Of a stretch of DNA of 64,000 nucleotides, positions 12,237 to 23,792 are shown piece after piece (position 1 is the stretch's first letter; the number at the start of each line of letters is the position of its first letter). The stretch is taken from positions 1 through 64,000 of the forward strand of contig JADGJA010000033.1 of NCBI GenBank assembly GCA_027596035.1, written 5' to 3'. Made by a program: the position numbers and the translations under genes. The stretch comes from Thoreauomyces humboldtii (lineage: Eukaryota; Chytridiomycota; Chytridiomycetes; Spizellomycetales; Powellomycetaceae). A model generated the notes under the pieces. That model ran no database searches, was not told where the DNA came from, and saw nothing but the letters and a program-made list of their open reading frames with translations.

Positions 12237-13283
12237 ATGCCGAGCGGTGCTACATATCCAAGTCAGAGTTGCGTTTACGATCAGTCTTCTGACATGTCGA
12301 GCACAGCAATGCAGTTAGAGGACCTTGCTCAAGAATTTACAGAAACTGTCCCGCCTTTCCTGACCGACGCTCTTCTCACGCCCGGCCGGTCCTCATGGTC
12401 AACGGACAGACGGGCACTTCCGAAGTCGACAACGTCTTCCCTGAAGTCTCCGCGGTCCTGCGCCTCTTCTCTAGAAGCACCGCCCCCCACGCAGTCGCTT
12501 TTCGGGGATGATGACAACACAGCAGAGATTCAATCTGCGGGCGGGTTTCGATATTATCGTCGCCTATCGCGGAGTTCGTCGATTTTGTCTCTCTCCAGCA
12601 TCGGGACTTCCCATGCGTCGGAAATACCCCAACTCGGCAAGTCATTCGAAAAGGTTCCGCTACTTGCAACAACTCCACCCACCGCCCCGACCGTTGTCAC
12701 AGTGTCGGGTGTGGACGACCCTCAGCTATTTCTGAAAGACGAGCTGAGAAAGCTGGGTCGAATCATCACTCACAGGATGGGAAAAAACTGGCTGGTTGTT
12801 CGTTTCCTGTCGCCAATCGCCGCCTGCCAGGCTGCAGAGATGGATGGGAAGATACATAAAGAATGCCTTTTGACGGTCAGGACCGGGGACACCCTGTCCG
12901 CCCTTGAGGACGGTCAGCGCGCCGCCGAATCGCATCTTGAAGGCGTCTTGAAGGCCCCGATCCCCGCTCGACTCGACGAACCCGGACAAGCCCATTCTCC
13001 TCTCCCTCGTGTATTCAAAGACCGAGCGCCCATTCCGTTTAAGTCCGATCCCCGCAAGACTTCCAACGTAAAACGCGACTCGACAGAGTCTAATTCGCAG
13101 GATGTCTCCCCCAAATCTCAGAAGCGACCACGCGAACAAGGGGATGAAGGTGTTCCAAGACCTGCTCCGCCGAAGCGCCTGTGGCCCCATCGACCCCAAA
13201 AACAGCTCGACAACGAGATCGTCGTCAAATCCAGCGGAAACGGATTGCTAGCAAAGCTGTCGGAATGGTTTCTCAACTGGTGA
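12237..13283 (+). CDS. NUP53: Nucleoporin Nup53/Nup35
   Basis: Component of the inner ring of the nuclear pore, known to dimerise through an RRM-like domain and to touch the pore membrane. A single exon of 348 residues starts at ATG 12237; an in-frame ATG at 12294 would remove 19 residues. The first 140 residues are Ser/Thr/Pro-rich and likely disordered. Residues about 155-220 form the Nup35-type RRM (PTVVTVSGVDDP, then LKDELRKLGRIITH, then WLVVRFLSPIAACQAAEMDG). The carboxy tail is basic and ends in GLLAKLSEWFLNW, an amphipathic helix with exposed Trp and Phe like the membrane-binding end of Nup53. The weak primary similarity outside these parts keeps the call below certainty. Confidence 0.8.
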   Translation: MPSGATYPSQSCVYDQSSDMSSTAMQLEDLAQEFTETVPPFLTDALLTPGRSSWSTDRRALPKSTTSSLKSPRSCASSLEAPPPTQSLFGDDDNTAEIQSAGGFRYYRRLSRSSSILSLSSIGTSHASEIPQLGKSFEKVPLLATTPPTAPTVVTVSGVDDPQLFLKDELRKLGRIITHRMGKNWLVVRFLSPIAACQAAEMDGKIHKECLLTVRTGDTLSALEDGQRAAESHLEGVLKAPIPARLDEPGQAHSPLPRVFKDRAPIPFKSDPRKTSNVKRDSTESNSQDVSPKSQKRPREQGDEGVPRPAPPKRLWPHRPQKQLDNEIVVKSSGNGLLAKLSEWFLNW

Positions 13284-13315
13284 ATGCGCCGGTACTTTGT
13301 TCAACTGGCGTAACT

Positions 13316-14734
13316 TCATTGTACACGACGTCGCTTCATTTCATTGCCGTGATCCGGTTTACTAGTGAAATCGCTGAGCCCAGAATTCTTATGCCAAACA
13401 GTAGCTTGGGTTACCGCAGCGTCGGATAAGGTCTCCTGACCCAAAGGTTTCGTGGTGGACGTTACCTTCGGAACTGCCGGCGCGAGATAGACGAACGTCC
13501 AGGCAACCACCCACCGCACCGTAGGTCCTTGCTTCAGTGTTTTCACAAGATACCTAATTCCCTCCAGCTTTCCGATTGCCTCCTCGACCATCGGGACGTC
13601 ATCCTTTCTTCCCATCAATGAAGTGTACCATCCGACGCGACCCCGCATCTCAGGAGCAGCCGACTCGGCAAGTATCCGTAGCACAAACCCTACTTCACCG
13701 CCCGATGTGATCATTTCTGTCGCCGAGCCGGTGCAGTGGGATTTGGATCGTGAGTCTTTCGCGGAGCGCGCGCGAGAGATTTGGTCAGCGCTCTCGTAAA
13801 ATGGCGGGTTGCACATGCAGAAGGCGTATCTTTTACACAGGGGAGGAATGTGAGTTCTTGCAATCCTTGCCATGGGCATGCTAAAGTCGCATTACCGTTC
13901 GCGGGTGAAGTCATTCAGTATTGAGGTCGGCAGGATGGTCTCGGTCTCGTTTAGCCTCACAATGATGCGATTTTCCAAGTGATTGAGCGCAATGTTCGAC
14001 TTCGCGTAGGAGAGGCTACGCGAATCTATGTCTGACAGATGCGAAATTGATCAGGAATTGTTTGGAGAGCCATTTCCAAGATAACTTGGTACCTAGTCCC
14101 ATCATCTTCCAATGTGGGTTTTTTGTGCATCCGAGCAGCGGATAGATGCAGGAAGCACCCGTTCCACTGAGATAGAGTCAGTAACCGTCAACGAGCGCAA
14201 TGCATCGCCTTTTCTTACATGTCTATGCCGTAAAGCTCTTGTGGTACGGTCGCTGTTTTTGCTTCCGCCAATAGGTCCTCCACCGTCAAGACGTAGTCCA
14301 GTCTGCTTCACAGGTTACTGCCTTCAAAGTACGAGAGAGCGGCGCTCAAAACATTCTCAATATAGGTACCTGTTTGGAATCTTCAGCCGTCAATCGTACG
14401 CCAAAGCTCGATACGTACCCCGACACTACTCCCATGGGGATGAGCTGCCGTTACGTACCGGTGGACACAACGTGTCTAGCGGAATCTCAAGCCTCAGTCC
14501 AAAGTCAACCCATAACAGCGCGTAGGTGAGTTCGCGCAGGGCTCTGGGGTCGTGAAAGTCGATGTGACCTCCTCCGCCACGTATCGTGCGAACGCTTGCG
14601 AGGAAGCGTTGGTATATCTACTGAGGAATAGAGCAGCCAGAACTGTACGGAACTTACAACGGTCGTAGGTGCTCGTACTTCAAGGCCAACTCCGTAAAAT
14701 TCGGTCGATCGTTGTAAGGGCTTCGCTCGTGCAT
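13316..14734 (-). CDS. METTL16: METTL16-family RNA N6-adenosine methyltransferase
   Basis: Rossmann-fold methyltransferase of the METTL16/RlmF family, which modifies U6 snRNA in animals and fission yeast. Start ATG 14734. The first exon reads MHERSPYNDRP then FTELALKYEHLRP; the next reads FHDPRALRELTYALLWVDFG followed by LEIPLDTLCPP. The SAM-binding segment YGIDMGTGASCIYPLLG spans an intron near 14200. The catalytic loop is CNPPFYES near 13800, and GEVGFVLRILAES with GWYTSLMGRK follow. At least six exons are visible. The protein stops soon after the methyltransferase core (VQ-stop at 13316), so the vertebrate-specific regulatory tail is absent. Its gene converges on NUP53 with only 32 bases between stop codons. 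Confidence 0.87.
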
Positions 14735-15491
14735 GTTCGATCTGACGTTTTACATGTCGCTGGCGAGAGAGCTGAGGAAAGGGAAAAGTTATAGATCCGA
14801 ACGCTCGGACACGAAACCTCGCTGGTACCTGACAAGGCAGTTGGAAGTCGCCGAATTACGGAGCGTGAAACTGCTGTCTATCGTGGAAGATAACACTTCC
14901 TTTCGCTATGATGTTTTCGCTACTGCGCGTGCGGGCACTTTCTTTGAGCAAGACCTTCAACGTTTGGAAAGGAACAAAAATTTCGAGAGCCTCAAAAAGG
15001 CCCAGGGTATACATGTAGCAGCCTGCGCAGTACAAGGTTGCAGAGCTACAGCTAACTGTGCTGCCGAGCCTACAGATATAAGCTGTTGCTTTAAGATAAC
15101 ATGTCTTTCTTTGACTGATAGAGGCACCTCTTGATCAGGAGACTTGCTGAAAGCACAGGGGCCAAGTCTCCTGAGCTGCAAGAGCGAGTAAGGGTAAAGC
15201 AAGGGCACGCCAAAGAGGGCCTCGTCCCGCTGCTGCCGAGGCGAACCGCTGATACCGGTGGCCTCGTCTCGCGATTCGAAGTTCGTTCCCCGCGTTTGCA
15301 CAAACCTTTGGTTCTTTTCCACACGCTTCCCACCTTCCCTTCACTTTCTCATACACACATACACTGCCAAGGAAGTATTCTCCGAGTTGGCCCCGTCAAG
15401 CAGAGCGCGCGCATTTCCCAGCGTGTAGCGACTCAGCCGGGCTGGTCTTTGGCTGAACAGAACCCCACGTTTTTTTCGAACTCGATACAAC
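14735..15491. promoter_or_regulatory. Divergent METTL16 / sirtuin intergenic region
   Basis: No firm gene. A plus-strand frame at 14733-15134 (133 codons, ATG start) opens head-to-head on the METTL16 start because both use the same palindromic CATG. Its first 85 residues look protein-like, but the tail is Cys/Ala-rich and unlike any family I know. I treat the region as a shared promoter. The last 60 bases before ATG 15492 are pyrimidine-poor and carry no TATA. Confidence 0.4.
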
Positions 15492-17152
15492 ATGACCATA
15501 CGGTTCTCTCTCCAACACGACGGAGACGTTGCTACAATTCCCGACGAGCCACTGTCTCGTGTGGCCCGTGCTTTGCATAGAAGTAGGCGCTGCGTGGTTG
15601 TCACGGGTGCTGGCATTTCCGTGTCTGGAGGCATACCGGTAGGAAGTTCTGTTCTCTTATGCCCTTGGGAAACCGCCATTGCCCTGTACTGAGGCTCTTT
15701 CTCGTGATCAGGACTTCCGTTCAACGGACGGTCTTTACAACCTCGTTAAAGAGAAATACCCTGAAGCCGTCGTTCGAGGGAAAGACCTTTTCGACGCAAC
15801 CTTGTTCCGTGACCCTGTTTCGACGTCCTTGTTCTATACGTTTATGGCCGAACTGAAGACCGTCGTGTCCCACGCGGAGATAACTCCTACGCACCGATTT
15901 GTAAAGCAGCTTGACGTGGACCACAAGCTTTTACGTTGCTATACCCAAAATATCGACTCACTGGAACTTCGTCTGGAGATGTCATCCGACCTGAGCGATA
16001 AGCAGGCAGCCAGGATTGTGCAGCTTCATGGCGACCTGGACAATGTCATCTGCACCTTGTGTCAGACGACATTCCCTTTCGACGACCCCAGGCAGGTCCA
16101 GTTTAGGGGTGGAACGCCGCCCCCCTGTCCCGAATGCGAGACGATGCAGACCGTTCGCAACGTCGCAGGAAAGCGCGCCCTGACCATCGGGACCCTGCGA
16201 CCGAACATTGTTCTCTACAATGAGCATCACTCCAAAGGTAGCAATGTACATGTTTGCAGTCGAGCCCATACGTTCATCGGCTAAACGGCGTTAAATATCT
16301 GAAGGGGACGAAATTGCTGGACTTACCGCATATGACTTGAAGAAGCGTCCCGACATGCTCATCATCATGGGCACATCCTTGAAGGTCGTCGGCTTCAAAC
16401 GACTTGTCAAAGATCTTGCGAAGTCGGTTCACGAGCTTCGCAACGGCTTGGTTGTGTTTATCAACAACACCGAGGTCGGCAAGGAGTGGGAAGACGTCAT
16501 CGATATTCACATCATGGGCCGCACCGACGATGTGGTCGCCAGACTTGACGAGGAGGTTCGAAGGATCCAGATTGCAGCAGATCAACGGAGAGTTAAACGA
16601 CAAGCGGGGCAGAACGTCGAAAATACTCTTTCGATACCTGGAAAACGTTCGGCAGATGCGGCCAACGACGCGGACACACCGCCTCCGAAGAAGGCAAAAC
16701 TACACCATCAGGCGAGGTCATTGGAAGAGGAACAGGAAGACAATATGGCGGTCGACATTGTCGGCCAGTCCGAAGTGTGTCTGTCCCCACCCCCGCCTCT
16801 CGTGATGGAAGACACAACAACCACAGACACGGATTCGTCGACTGCCGCGTGCTTGCAGCCTCCTACCCGACGTCGGCCAGGACGCACCCTTGCCCCCAAG
16901 CGGGCCCCTGCGGTTGCCAAGGCTGCCCCGCTCAAGCGTGCACCAGCTCGCAAATCGACGGCAAAAGCATCCAAGCCGAAAGCAAAGCCAACTGCTTCCC
17001 AGCCGTCTCTCACTACGTTCTCAAATATCCGCGTCGTCAAGCCTCGTCAGACGAACAATTCGATGTGCTCCGAGCTGCTGTCGTTGCCGGGCGATCCCCC
17101 CGTCAAGTCTGAAATCGTTAGTTTCAGAAGGGGCCGCAGTGCTGCCGCTTGA
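15492..17152 (+). CDS. HST3: Hst3/Hst4-type sirtuin NAD-dependent deacetylase
   Basis: Class I fungal sirtuin; Hst3 and Hst4 remove acetyl from histone H3 K56 after replication. Exons 15492-15638, 15712-16237 and 16305-17152 join in phase to 506 residues. All catalytic signatures are present: VVTGAGISVSGGIP joined to DFRSTDGLY, CYTQNIDSLE, catalytic His in VQLHGDLDN, the zinc ligands CTLC and CPEC, LRPNIVLYNEHH, IIMGTSLKVVGFKRLV and FINNTEVGKEW. After about residue 300 comes a disordered tail rich in Pro, Ala, Lys and Arg, with likely nuclear signals (KKAKLHH and repeated KRAPA-like units). Residues coded at 17000-17023 read QPSLTTFS, similar to a PCNA-binding PIP motif. The Hst3 assignment over Sir2/Hst2 rests on the long spacing between GLY and LFYTFMAELK and on the basic tail. 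Confidence 0.85.
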
Positions 17153-17787
17153 AGCGACCTACGTCTACCTCTCTCGGCCATGAACGCTGAAGATGACATT
17201 ATACCGCCGGTCTTGATTGTATTGTTGAATACAAAGACACGCAGAGTTTGGATCCTATTTCTTGTCACAAAGATTGTAGGATATTTGTACAGATTACTGT
17301 GAACGGAAGCCGGATCAAGGAGCTTGAGAATTCGCAAGTCCCGAGCACCTTGTGAGACGCCAGCCCCATATAATTATATGGTCAGTCAGAATTCAGCTAG
17401 TCGCCCAGTCGGCTTGTGACCCAGATTTTTTGGTTGACCGAAAGTCTGACTAGGTCACCCCTCGGTCAGCCAAAACTGTGGTCGACCGGAAGGCAGCCAA
17501 TTGTTGACTACTTGACACCCCTACTCCAGTGTTCGAAGCAAGCTTCTCCAGGGAATCTTCTCTAGCAAGATATAAAGCACCTGCTGTTTGTTGCAGGATG
17601 CAACTGGCCACCCAACCTTCGCGGCGTGTACAGTACATTCGGAAGGGCGTGAGATTGTGTGACTCTTCAAGCAGCCTCTCCTTCTCCTTTTGCCCTCCGC
17701 TTGAGATTTCCCCTCGTTTTCCCGCACCAAAAAAAAAACAAAAAAAGGACCAGTTTACCTCACCAAATAACCACATTAGCCAGGACC
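17153..17787 (+). promoter_or_regulatory. KRR1 upstream region with repeated GGTCA/TGACC
   Basis: No gene seen in 635 bases. Between about 17380 and 17520 the pentamer GGTCA or its complement TGACC occurs at least five times, with related GTCGACC and TTGACTACTTGACA. This is denser than expected by chance in so short a span and lies about 300-400 bases before the KRR1 start. A polypurine tract of As interrupted by C sits at 17725-17745, just before ATG. Confidence 0.4.
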
Positions 17788-19425
<1,638 letters not shown>

Positions 19426-20667
19426 TCATGGGTGTCCCGGCACTCGCTTTAGCTCTCTATCGTATAGTAATTTTCGTTTCTGCGTACGAACAACCCCGAG
19501 CATGGGGCTGGGCAAATGTTACCAGCTTCTCCTAGTGATAACATACCGGTACGCGATCAGCAAAAGTTGACGACGGGGAAGCGTGTCTGAAGCTTCGTTC
19601 AGTTCGTGTGAGCCCACACCACTTCGAGCGCTTCTATGCCTGCACGGTTTGTGGGCCGTGCCGCATGGCAAGTGTCCGAGATACACTGTGGCCCATCTAG
19701 CCCTTGTCGCCCATCTAGCTGACCGCTTCTGTCGAAGAGGATCCGCAGTCGACGGCAATCCCTTCCGGTCAAGCGTGCAGCCGAATCGATGCCATCCTTA
19801 CCTTCCGTGCTGGAATTAAAGGCTGTGACGGGAGGCTACTCAGGGATGATCTGAACTGGGAATGCATGCGTAAATGGGTCAGATCTCGGGAAAGTGCTTG
19901 TTGCATATTTGCACATGGTCGTCGCGAAGATAGCGTCTGCTCGCGGAAGTCCGAGCGAAGCCGCACTCGAAGACAATACAAAGTTCTGGTCCAGACAATC
20001 TAGTGAATGTGCAATCGCATCTTATTGTTTGTTATGACGCGAAAAGACATTAGTCAGAGGCTTGTGGTGTGCGTCCCTGGAGCCCTGAAAACATGAGTAC
20101 ATCTATCTGTTCCCAGATGTAAACCGGGGACGAGCGAGGAACCCGAGCGTCGGTGTACTGATATTATGCTATAAAAGGAGGTCTCCGACGGACCTGCAAA
20201 GCCACCGGGACTTGTTCGGTAACAACGCTTCACAGAGTGCCACGTTTTGCAGGAGACTGGTTACCAAGGAACTGGGCTCCAAGCGGACCAAACCCATTAC
20301 TGTACACGGAGTGAAGGGGTGGAGCGATAAGGAAGCAGAAACCGCATCATACCGTACCGTAAAGGGGAGGCTTTTGCAGGGATTTTGTGGCCATTTCAAA
20401 TCCGGTTGGCCTGGAAAAAAGATCGAAATTTTATTTTCACGCGTTCACGGTTGCAGTCGTCGGTGAACTGCCCACACACACTTCTCCGGTCTGCTCCACA
20501 TCAAGCAGATGTACACACCGTACGATATGGGCCAGTATATAAAGAGCAACCCCTGTCCTTCAACTCCCTCCCCTATCCATAGCCGGTCCGTCTCCTCTCC
20601 TTTTCACCCATCAGCTATCCCCACTCTCACACCTCGAACCCCACACCATCGACTCTCGACCTAACAC
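19426..20667. other. Intergenic region KRR1 - MFS transporter
   Basis: No gene seen in 1.24 kb. A TATA-like CTATAAAAGG near 20169 and a clear TATA box at 20536 lie on the plus strand. An open frame at 20212-20466 starts only with TTG and has no recognisable content. The last 100 bases are rich in pyrimidines, typical of a fungal initiator region. Confidence 0.5.
20536..20543 (+). promoter_or_regulatory. TATA box of MFS transporter gene
   Basis: TATATAAA lies 125 bases before ATG 20668 and is followed by a pyrimidine-rich stretch that could hold the start sites. A TATA box suggests a regulated rather than constitutive promoter, in keeping with a transporter. Confidence 0.6.
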
Positions 20668-22437
20668 ATGACCGTCGCAATGGACCCCATCATCCCGCTC
20701 GCCCCCGTACAATTGAGTCGCGTCGATCGGATACGGCGAAAGCTTCGGCCTCTCCTTCTGCCAACCTTCTGTCTTGCGCAGTTGCTCGATGCAGTCAATT
20801 TGTCCGGCGCGAACGTAGCGCTACCACAAATCGCCGAAGACCTCGGTTTCTCTACTAGCAACCTGCAGTGGGTCATATCCGCATACGCGCTGACTTTCGG
20901 CGGATTCCTTCTTCTTTCCGGACGTCTGGGCGACATTTACGGACACCGCAACTTCTTCGTAGCCGGCCTCGTGTGGTTCACTGCGTTTGCCCTCCTCTCC
21001 GGATTCTCCCAGTCGACGACGTGGATGATCCTTGCCCGAGGGTTGCAGGGCATCGGTGCAGCCAGCACGATTCCCAACGCCATCGCTCTCATCCTGCAAG
21101 TATACCCCATCGGTCGAACTCGCAACCAAGCCATGTCGGTGTTCGCAAGCACCGGGGCGGTCGGTTTTGTTCTTGGTCTGATCATCGGGGGCGCCGTTAC
21201 CTCCTCGTCTCTCGGCTGGCGGTGGATCTTCTTCATCTCGGGCATAATCTCGGGCGGCATGGCCGTTATCGCAATTCTCGTGATTCCGAGCAAGGCCGCT
21301 ATCGCTGCTCTGGCCACCGTGGACAGCGAGATGAAGGGTCCAGTCTCGACACCAGTGAAGCAAGTCGTCGATTATCTCGGCGCGTTCCTTTCCACCGCCT
21401 CCATGCTCCTGCTCGTGTTCGCGCTCACCGATGCAAACGAGCGCGGATGGGGATCCGCCGTGATCATCTCCCTTCTCATCGTTTCGCTCGTTCTGCTCGC
21501 TCTCTTTGTCTTCGTCGAGACCAAGATGAAGCAGCCATTGATGCCCATGAGCATCTGGAGGCTGCCCAACTTTGCCCCCGCCTTCGCAATTGCCGCTCTC
21601 CTCGTCGGCTTCTTCCAGTCGTATCTCTACTTCCTCACCCTGATCTTCCAAGACATCTGGCACTACACCGCCATCGAGTCGGCTGTTCGATATCTTCCAC
21701 TCGGGATTTTGGCATCGATCATGGGTGTGATGTCAGAAAAAATCATCTTCCGCTTCAACATCAAGGTCGTCCTCGTCCTCGGCTTGTTTTTGGGAACAGT
21801 CGGTAAGCTCGCGCCCTGGTCTTACCAGTCTTGTCTGCCCTCTAGATCGTCCTTACCGATCCTTCTCTCTCTCTCGCTCTCTTCAGGCAACATCATCCTC
21901 GGTTTCTACAAGCACGAAGATCAGTACTGGTCCCACCTCTTCCCCTCCTTCGTCATCGGTATCACCGGAACTGCGTCCGTGTACGCATCCGTTTCGATCG
22001 CAGCAATCAGTGCAGCTCCAGCCCACCAAGCCGGAATCGTCGGCGGTCTCCTCAACACTGCCTTCCAGATCGGAGGCGGTCTCGGTCTCGCGATCGCGAC
22101 GGCCGTCGTCTCGGGTATCAACACGTCGGAAATGACCGGCTACGAGCTTCTTGCCGGTTACCATGACGGTCTCTGGACCGGGAGCGCTCTCCTCGCTCTT
22201 GCTCTCATCATCGCCATCATCTTCGTCAAGACCCCGACGCCACCCGCCGCTAGTTCCGAGATGGTCGACGTCATGGTCATCGAGGGCGATGGAACCGTAC
22301 ATGACTTCTTGGAACCCACCGGATCCCCGAAGCATGATGAAAAGATTCTCGAGACCGGCACACAGCCCTCGAGCACTACTCTTGCGGAAAAGGGACAGCA
22401 TGACGAGCAGTATCCTGTCAGTGTCACAGCTTCGTGA
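20668..22437 (+). CDS. MFS multidrug transporter, DHA2 (14-TM) family
   Basis: Plasma-membrane drug:proton antiporter type of the major facilitator superfamily. One intron (21803-21886, GTAAGC to CTTCAG) splits it; spliced length 561 residues. Signatures: FCLAQLLDAVNLSGANVALP in TM1, motif A SGRLGDIYGHR after TM2, LARGLQGIGAASTIPNAIAL in TM4, and motif C-like VFASTGAVGFVLGLIIGG in TM5. About fourteen hydrophobic segments can be counted, which fits DHA2 rather than the 12-TM DHA1 group. The carboxy tail of about 60 residues is hydrophilic, Ser/Thr-rich and cytosolic. The intron is 84 nt with no in-frame stop, so a retained form would still translate, with 28 extra residues in an inter-helix region. 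Substrate cannot be told from sequence. Confidence 0.88.
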   Translation: MTVAMDPIIPLAPVQLSRVDRIRRKLRPLLLPTFCLAQLLDAVNLSGANVALPQIAEDLGFSTSNLQWVISAYALTFGGFLLLSGRLGDIYGHRNFFVAGLVWFTAFALLSGFSQSTTWMILARGLQGIGAASTIPNAIALILQVYPIGRTRNQAMSVFASTGAVGFVLGLIIGGAVTSSSLGWRWIFFISGIISGGMAVIAILVIPSKAAIAALATVDSEMKGPVSTPVKQVVDYLGAFLSTASMLLLVFALTDANERGWGSAVIISLLIVSLVLLALFVFVETKMKQPLMPMSIWRLPNFAPAFAIAALLVGFFQSYLYFLTLIFQDIWHYTAIESAVRYLPLGILASIMGVMSEKIIFRFNIKVVLVLGLFLGTVGKLAPWSYQSCLPSRSSLPILLSLSLSSGNIILGFYKHEDQYWSHLFPSFVIGITGTASVYASVSIAAISAAPAHQAGIVGGLLNTAFQIGGGLGLAIATAVVSGINTSEMTGYELLAGYHDGLWTGSALLALALIIAIIFVKTPTPPAASSEMVDVMVIEGDGTVHDFLEPTGSPKHDEKILETGTQPSSTTLAEKGQHDEQYPVSVTAS

Positions 22438-22839
22438 TCATACTGTACCCTTTCGCCGCTTTTGTTGTGTATATAGACTTTTGGTTCCTTCGCTGCTTCA
22501 GTAATTCAAATGCATTTTGAGGGTCCAGCATACAGTTTTCCACTGTCGTTCAATTGTTAAACGTGAAGAAGCAAAGGTGCATCCATTACATCTCATGTAT
22601 CATCATGCCGGGGATGGACTCCTCGAGTACCATCTTGCTGCCTGCCTCCAACGGGGTCCGGGGTGGACTGTGAAGTACAGCATCTAGCTGCGCACAAAAG
22701 AAGGAAAACAAAAGTTGCTGCGCAATCGCTGCCTTGTCCGAGGTTACACCAACAGAGGAGAGTTTTTGGCTTTGCTTCGCCCGCAGCTCTTTTCGCAGAC
22801 GTGCTCCCAGTCCCTCTGCCAAACACTGCTTCGTTCCCA
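22438..22839. other. Intergenic MFS - NmrA-like gene
   Basis: Nothing recognisable in 402 bases. The reading frame of the downstream gene stays open back to about 22663, but there is no ATG before 22840, so this is taken as 5' UTR and promoter. Confidence 0.5.
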
Positions 22840-23742
22840 ATGACATCTCAACCTCTGACTTCGATAGTTATCCTTGGCGGATCAGGCCGACTAGGTTCCA
22901 AGCTCGCTCTCCTCGCTCTGGCGGATCCGCACTTCACCAAGGTGTCCGTCCTCTCCCGCGAAAGCACCGAACCCTCTCCCGCCCGCGATGCCGTCCTCAC
23001 CGCCCTGCGAGCTGCCGGCGTCCACGTATCCGTCCTCTCCTACGACACCACGGCCCTCGTTGCTGCTATGCGTGGTCACGACGTAGCGGTTACGTTCGCC
23101 TGGGCAGGGGAGGAAGGCGACGCGATCGCTACGGCCGCGGCCGCAGCAGGCGTACGTCGCTACGTTCCCAACGCCTGGGGAGTGGATTATGTGGCCAACG
23201 CAGACGTTCCCTGGTTGACTGGAAGAGACGATGCTCGTCTTCACGTCCTCAAGACCGGCATGTCCTACACCGAGATCATCCTCGGTTGCTTCTACGAGAC
23301 GGTCGACGAGGATGGGGCTCCCTCCATGCTCGTCAACGTGGGAAAGGACGGCGAGGAGGAGGGAAGGTGTACCGTCTACGAGTCCGGCAGTGCGCCCGTC
23401 TCGTGGACGGCCATCGAAGACGGAGCGAGGTTTCTCTTGGCTGCTCTCAAACAGCCTGACCGGACCCACAATGTCACTTTGAGGGTCGAGGGAGAACGAC
23501 TTTCGATGGACGAGCTCGTCCGACTGCTCGAAGAGATCTCAGGCAAGCCGATTGTCAAGACCGTCGTCTCGATGCCGGCATCAGTATACGAAACGTTTGA
23601 AGGCGGTTCGCCCTTCCTGCTCATGGCTGCCCGCGGCACAGCGATTTCCGCTCCCTCTGGACAACCGATGCACAACGACTGGTTCCCAGACGTGCATTGT
23701 CTGCCATTCAAAAAGTTCATCAAACAGGCTTTGAAGGCGTAA
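22840..23742 (+). CDS. NmrA-like / isoflavone reductase-like NAD(P)-binding protein
   Basis: Atypical short-chain dehydrogenase fold, 300 residues, no intron. The amino end carries the dinucleotide motif IVILGGSGRLGSKLA (GGxGxxG), a second conserved block AMRGHDVAVTFAW and then AAAAAGVRRYVPNAWGVDY, as in fungal NmrA-like proteins that sense or use NADP(H). ATG 22840 is chosen because it sits just before the nucleotide-binding strand. Members are either reductases of small molecules or redox sensors, and the sequence does not tell which: the Tyr-x3-Lys catalytic pair is not evident. It follows the transporter by 402 bases in the same direction, which hints at a small detoxification pair but this is weak. 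Confidence 0.75.
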   Translation: MTSQPLTSIVILGGSGRLGSKLALLALADPHFTKVSVLSRESTEPSPARDAVLTALRAAGVHVSVLSYDTTALVAAMRGHDVAVTFAWAGEEGDAIATAAAAAGVRRYVPNAWGVDYVANADVPWLTGRDDARLHVLKTGMSYTEIILGCFYETVDEDGAPSMLVNVGKDGEEEGRCTVYESGSAPVSWTAIEDGARFLLAALKQPDRTHNVTLRVEGERLSMDELVRLLEEISGKPIVKTVVSMPASVYETFEGGSPFLLMAARGTAISAPSGQPMHNDWFPDVHCLPFKKFIKQALKA

Positions 23743-23792
23743 CTGCTTTGCATATCATATCATATAGAATAATAAAGATAACCGCTCGCCTT

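Noticed and set aside
20212..20466. 84-codon plus-strand frame after a TATA-like box
   Set aside because: Begins with TTG only and has no recognised content.
20821..21663. 280-codon minus-strand frame
   Set aside because: Antisense shadow of the transporter; Asp/Glu/Gly/His-rich as expected from reversed codons.
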